A DNA stretch of 8,429 nucleotides from Candidatus Pelagibacter sp. (GTDB taxonomy: Bacteria; Pseudomonadota; Alphaproteobacteria; Pelagibacterales; Pelagibacteraceae), in assembly GCA_002692325.1 (NCBI GenBank), contig NZJU01000036.1:1-8429 (forward strand), given 5' to 3'. Shown here piece after piece: positions 5,906-8,429 of the stretch; within the stretch, counting starts at the first letter, position 1, and each line of letters begins with the position of its first letter. A program made the translations under genes and the position numbers. The notes beneath the pieces are model-generated. The model was not told where the DNA came from, did not search any database, and was given only the letters and a program-made list of their open reading frames with translations.

Positions 5906-6148
5906 TTATAACCTACTCAAGTATTTTTTCTTAATATTTGATCTAAGGGATCTATTTTTTTTCAAAAAATATTCATATTTCATAGCATCTTTTTTTGTTT
6001 TAAATTTTTTTGAAAAAATATAAAACCATTGTAATCCTCTTGTTGATTTTGCCCCCTTCCCCGTATTATGTTTTTTTAGTCTATTATTTAAATTATTTGT
6101 ATAACCAACATAAGATATAAGTTGATTATTTTTTTTAGCAGCTATCAT
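5906..6148 (-). CDS. GIY-YIG nuclease-domain protein, N terminus possibly frameshifted
   Basis: This is a small single-domain GIY-YIG endonuclease-like protein of the UvrC N-terminal superfamily, as in stand-alone YhbQ-type proteins. Translation from the ATG at 6148 gives 80 residues. The YIG half appears as SYVGYTNN (12-19), Arg23 and His27 follow in NNRLKKHNTGKGAKSTRG, and the catalytic Glu59 is in DAMKYEYFLKK. The GIY half lies upstream: the same frame continues back as F-F-F-V-Y before that Met, but with no start codon before a stop. An ATG at 6168, one base after the aminotransferase stop, would supply this N terminus if the run of nine T's (6155-6163) had ten. So the coding region probably begins at 6168 with a one-base shift. 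The cause could be a mutation, a sequencing error or slippage. It sits inside a sugar operon with no obvious link to sugars. Confidence 0.75.
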   Translation of the reverse strand: MIAAKKNNQLISYVGYTNNLNNRLKKHNTGKGAKSTRGLQWFYIFSKKFKTKKDAMKYEYFLKKNRSLRSNIKKKYLSRL

Positions 6149-6154
6149 ATAAAC

Positions 6155-6168
6155 AAAAAAAAATTCAT
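6155..6168 (-). other. Orphan start codon and T9 run before the GIY-YIG gene
   Basis: The ATG at 6168-6166 is one base from the preceding gene's TAA (TAAAATG), matching the tight spacing used elsewhere in this operon. Read as is, it terminates after seven codons at a TGA (6147-6145). One extra T in the run 6163-6155 would read M-N-F-F-F-V-Y-M-I and join the GIY-YIG frame with its first catalytic Tyr. This is the likely original start. Confidence 0.55.
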
Positions 6169-6169
6169 T

Positions 6170-7255
6170 TTATATAGAATTAATAGAATTAACAATTTTT
6201 TTTACTTCTTTCAATTTTAAAAAAGGATCTATTGGAATACTAATGCAGTATTTAGCTAATTTTTCAGAGTTTTGAAATTTTTTTCCCTTAAATAAATGTT
6301 TGAAACACCTTAGCTGATTTATTGAACTTGGATAGTGAAAACCAAATTGAATTTTATTTTGTCTGAAAACTTTTATTAATTTTGCTCTTTTTTTTACTTT
6401 TATAACATATTGGTGATATACAGAATGTTTTGAATATTCTAATTTATCTACATTCTGATTTGAAATATTTTTGTGATAATAAGAAGCAATCAATTTTCTT
6501 TTTTTGTTCAAGTTATTGAGATTTGGTAATTTTGCTTTAAGAATCGAAGCTTGTATGGTGTCCAATCTACTGTTTATTCCTATTTCATCGTGTTTATGCT
6601 TAATTATAGATCCTAGATTTCTCATCTTTAAAATTTTTTTATATAGTTTCTTATTATTTGTTGTTATCGCTCCTCCATCACCATAACAACCAAGATTTTT
6701 TCCAGGATAAAAACTAAAGCAAGTCAGGTCAGCTAATGATCCAACTTTATTTCCCAAATTATCTTTTGCGCCATGAGCTTGAGCCGCATCATCAATGATA
6801 TAGATATCCTTTTTTTTTATTATCTGTTTAATTTTTGATATTTCAACTACACTACCATACAAGTGAACAGGAAGAATAACTTTAGTTTTTTTTGTGACTT
6901 TTTTTTTTAAAATTTTTAAGTCCATTAATGGATTATTATTATTTATATCAACTAGAACTGGTTTAAGATTATTTAAAATTACAGCTAAAACAGTTGATAT
7001 CCAAGTCATAGCGGGAACAATTACCTCTGAGTTTTTTGGCAGTTTCAAGCTTTTAAGAGCTAAATACAAGGCATCTGTGCCATTTGCACAACCAATAGCA
7101 TATTTCGAATTCACAAATCGGCTAAATTTATCCTCGAACACCCTCACATTATCTCCTAATATATAGTCTCCCTTCTTAATAGTTTTTTTAATACTTGATA
7201 ATATCTTTAAGTTTAAGTTTTTATCTTGTCTATAAATGTCTAAAAAATTAATCAT
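6170..7255 (-). CDS. DegT/DnrJ/EryC1/StrS-family sugar aminotransferase
   Basis: This PLP-dependent enzyme transfers an amino group from glutamate to a keto-sugar nucleotide. The 361-residue protein shows GDYILGDNVRVFE at 29-41, the phosphate-binding NGTDAL at 58-63, IIDDAAQAHGA at 153-163 (Asp156, the pyridine-nitrogen partner, and Gln159), and FSFYPGKNLG at 180-189 with the Schiff-base lysine Lys186. GDGGAITTN is at 192-200, G-x-N-S-R-L-D at 226-232, and FHYPS at 306-310. The GDYILG N terminus and FYPGKNLG are typical of sugar 3-aminotransferases (WbpE, QdtB and FdtB types) rather than perosamine synthase, although the nearby GMD keeps perosamine as an alternative. The ATG at 7255 abuts the oxidoreductase stop (TAGATG). 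With the oxidoreductase and acyltransferase it forms the standard oxidise, aminate, acylate set. Family is secure; exact substrate is inferred. Confidence 0.92.
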   Translation of the reverse strand: MINFLDIYRQDKNLNLKILSSIKKTIKKGDYILGDNVRVFEDKFSRFVNSKYAIGCANGTDALYLALKSLKLPKNSEVIVPAMTWISTVLAVILNNLKPVLVDINNNNPLMDLKILKKKVTKKTKVILPVHLYGSVVEISKIKQIIKKKDIYIIDDAAQAHGAKDNLGNKVGSLADLTCFSFYPGKNLGCYGDGGAITTNNKKLYKKILKMRNLGSIIKHKHDEIGINSRLDTIQASILKAKLPNLNNLNKKRKLIASYYHKNISNQNVDKLEYSKHSVYHQYVIKVKKRAKLIKVFRQNKIQFGFHYPSSINQLRCFKHLFKGKKFQNSEKLAKYCISIPIDPFLKLKEVKKIVNSINSI

Positions 7256-8170
7256 CTAAATTTTCTCTAAAGTATGTGTAATTTTCTGATTTAGCTTATC
7301 AAAAATATTAACCTTACTCTTAAAATTCTTGTAAATATATTTTACTAGATTAGATAAAGGTTCATTTAAATCTAACTCTGGCACAAGAAGCTTATATTTA
7401 TTTGAATTTTTGGATTTTATAAATAGTTTAATTTTATAAATTGGCTCATTTTCATCACAGATAATATCAGCTTTTTCAAATTTAAATTTCATTAACCTTA
7501 TTTTTTCAGGTGAATTCCAGGAGGTTTTAATGAATACTTCCATTCTATTAGGATATGTTAATTGTATTTGAGCAGAATCTTGCATCTTATTTTTTTTCAT
7601 TCTGAGTTTCGTACTAGAGATTTTATTTGGTGATTGTTTTAAAAGATAATGCAAAATTGATATATCATGAACTGCCAAGTCCCATATTACGTTTACATCT
7701 TTTCTAATCGGGGCTTGCTCTCTATAAGATTCTATTCTCAATAACTTGCCGTATTTTTTTTTATCAATTATTTTTTTTATAAATTTAATTGATCCTGAAA
7801 ATATAAATGGATAATCAACAAATATTTTACATTTATTTTTTTTTGATATTTTTTCTAAAGTTCTTATTTGTGAAAGTTTTAAACATAACGGTTTTTCTAC
7901 AAGAACATTAAAGCCCCTTTTTAAAAAATATAAAGCTAAACTGAAATGAGATTGAGTTGTTGTTGCTATGACAACTAAATCAGAATCTTTTCCAATACTT
8001 TTGAAGTTCTTATCTGTTGAAATATTACCAAAATCTTTTTTTGCTTTTAATAAGTTTTTATTCGATAAGTCTATAATTTTATTAATCTTAAATTTTGAGG
8101 AATTATAGAAATTTCTACCTAGTTTTGGCCCCCAATAACCATATCCAATTAAAGCAACATTATAAATCAT
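7256..8170 (-). CDS. Gfo/Idh/MocA-family sugar-nucleotide oxidoreductase
   Basis: This is a 304-residue NAD(P)-dependent dehydrogenase. The Rossmann motif GYGYWGPKLGRNF is at 9-21, an Asp34 acidic end of the second strand is in IIDLSN, and the family EKP motif with catalytic-site Lys93 is in VEKPL at 91-95. The second-domain WDLAVHDISIL is at 163-173 (Asp164, His168, Asp169). The GYWGPxLxRNF N terminus is common in WbpB/WlbA-like enzymes that oxidise C3 of UDP-N-acetylglucosaminuronic acid. Given the flanking acyltransferase and 3-aminotransferase, that reaction or a close analogue is the most likely. Its ATG overlaps the acyltransferase stop (ATGA, four bases) and its TAG touches the aminotransferase ATG, so the three are made together. 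A UDP-GlcNAc 6-dehydrogenase needed for the WbpB pathway is not in the window. Confidence 0.85.
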   Translation of the reverse strand: MIYNVALIGYGYWGPKLGRNFYNSSKFKINKIIDLSNKNLLKAKKDFGNISTDKNFKSIGKDSDLVVIATTTQSHFSLALYFLKRGFNVLVEKPLCLKLSQIRTLEKISKKNKCKIFVDYPFIFSGSIKFIKKIIDKKKYGKLLRIESYREQAPIRKDVNVIWDLAVHDISILHYLLKQSPNKISSTKLRMKKNKMQDSAQIQLTYPNRMEVFIKTSWNSPEKIRLMKFKFEKADIICDENEPIYKIKLFIKSKNSNKYKLLVPELDLNEPLSNLVKYIYKNFKSKVNIFDKLNQKITHTLEKI

Positions 8171-8429
8171 TTTAGTTTTCGAATAAATTTAGCAGGATTT
8201 CCTGCATAGACACCACTTTTGTCTATGTTCTTAGTTACCACAGATCCGGCTCCAATAATAACTTTTGAACATATTTTTACAGGAAGTATTGTGCTATTGG
8301 ATCCAATAAGTACATTATTAGAGACATTTGTTTGAATAAATATCTTATTTATTGTGTCATTTTTAAAATCATCATTAATAAACATTACTCCGTGACCTAT
8401 AAAACAGTTTTTACCAATTTTTACTTTTT
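8167..8429 (-). CDS. Left-handed beta-helix (hexapeptide) acyltransferase, 5' end outside window
   Basis: This is the C-terminal 86 residues of a hexapeptide-repeat acyltransferase. The frame is open to the window edge, and the segment before the internal Met at 8385 (KVKIGKNCFIGHGVMF) is clearly hexapeptide repeat, so that Met is not the start. Visible coils carry the [IV]-G-x repeats: IGKNCFIGHGVMF, then NVLIGSNSTILPV, then VIIGAGSVVTKNI. They are followed by the classic ending VYAGNPAKFIRKL, seen in sugar N- and O-acetyltransferases such as WbpD/WlbB and the LacA/VatD group. The product would be an acyl-CoA-dependent N-acetyl- or N-acyltransferase acting on the amino sugar made by the next two enzymes. 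The stretch after INDDF is shorter than in WbpD, so a different acceptor or a trimmed loop is possible. It overlaps the next gene by four bases. Confidence 0.85.
   Translation of the reverse strand, partial: KVKIGKNCFIGHGVMFINDDFKNDTINKIFIQTNVSNNVLIGSNSTILPVKICSKVIIGAGSVVTKNIDKSGVYAGNPAKFIRKLK

Noticed and set aside
5832..6023. Open frame on the + strand across the GMD and GIY-YIG genes
   Set aside because: Antisense to two supported genes; phenylalanine-rich from A-runs on the other strand.
6921..6932. TCCATTAATGGA palindrome as a second recombinase site
   Set aside because: It shares only the ATTAATGG centre with the element at 2919-2943, lacks the arms, and lies within conserved aminotransferase coding sequence.
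6504..7166. Two + strand open frames inside the aminotransferase gene
   Set aside because: Both are antisense to an enzyme with all catalytic residues in place; no independent evidence.

Overview
The window is AT-rich, lysine/isoleucine/asparagine-rich and very densely packed bacterial DNA. Stops and starts overlap or abut almost everywhere, and Shine-Dalgarno sequences are weak or absent. Together with an SbmA/BacA-type transporter and a surface-polysaccharide cluster, this suggests a streamlined Gram-negative, probably a marine proteobacterium of the SAR11 (Pelagibacterales) kind. That assignment is inference from style and gene content; no rRNA or other phylogenetic marker is present. No tRNA, rRNA or CRISPR array was seen.

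Region 1 (1-1725, + strand) is a two-gene transport operon: the C-terminal two thirds of an SbmA/BacA peptide transporter, cut by the window edge, overlapping by one base (TAATG) an AEC-family permease. Region 2 (1726-2050) is the only gap of about 325 bases. It lies between convergent operons and holds AT-only sequence followed by a less AT-rich patch (about 1900-1990). That patch has two overlapping, mutually exclusive hairpins and a possible decayed fragment of a DUF559-type endonuclease gene. Region 3 (2051-2865, - strand) is a compact three-gene operon: a cyclophilin-like fold protein, a 54-residue two-helix membrane protein that is easy to miss, and a one-domain O6-alkylguanine-DNA alkyltransferase.

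Region 4 (2866-3861) holds a divergent regulatory region and a complete tyrosine recombinase on the + strand. Just upstream of the recombinase start is a perfect inverted repeat with 9-base arms and a 7-base centre, which could be an operator or the recombinase's own core crossover site. Region 5 (3858-8429, - strand) is a single run of six tightly spaced genes, visibly poorer in G+C. In transcription order it encodes a hexapeptide-repeat acyltransferase (cut by the window end), a Gfo/Idh/MocA sugar oxidoreductase, a DegT-family sugar aminotransferase, a GIY-YIG nuclease-like small protein, GDP-mannose 4,6-dehydratase and a family-9 glycosyltransferase. The first three form the classic dehydrogenase/aminotransferase/acyltransferase set that makes an N-acylated 3-amino sugar nucleotide. 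GMD supplies GDP-4-keto-6-deoxymannose and the GT9 protein transfers a sugar, so the block is best read as part of an O-antigen or other surface-glycan island.

The recombinase's stop overlaps the last glycan gene's stop by four bases, so it sits at the edge of the glycan island. The GIY-YIG gene is the odd one out in the glycan operon. Its expected start codon, set one base after the upstream stop, is out of frame by one base in a run of nine T's, and the internal ATG would lose the first catalytic tyrosine.
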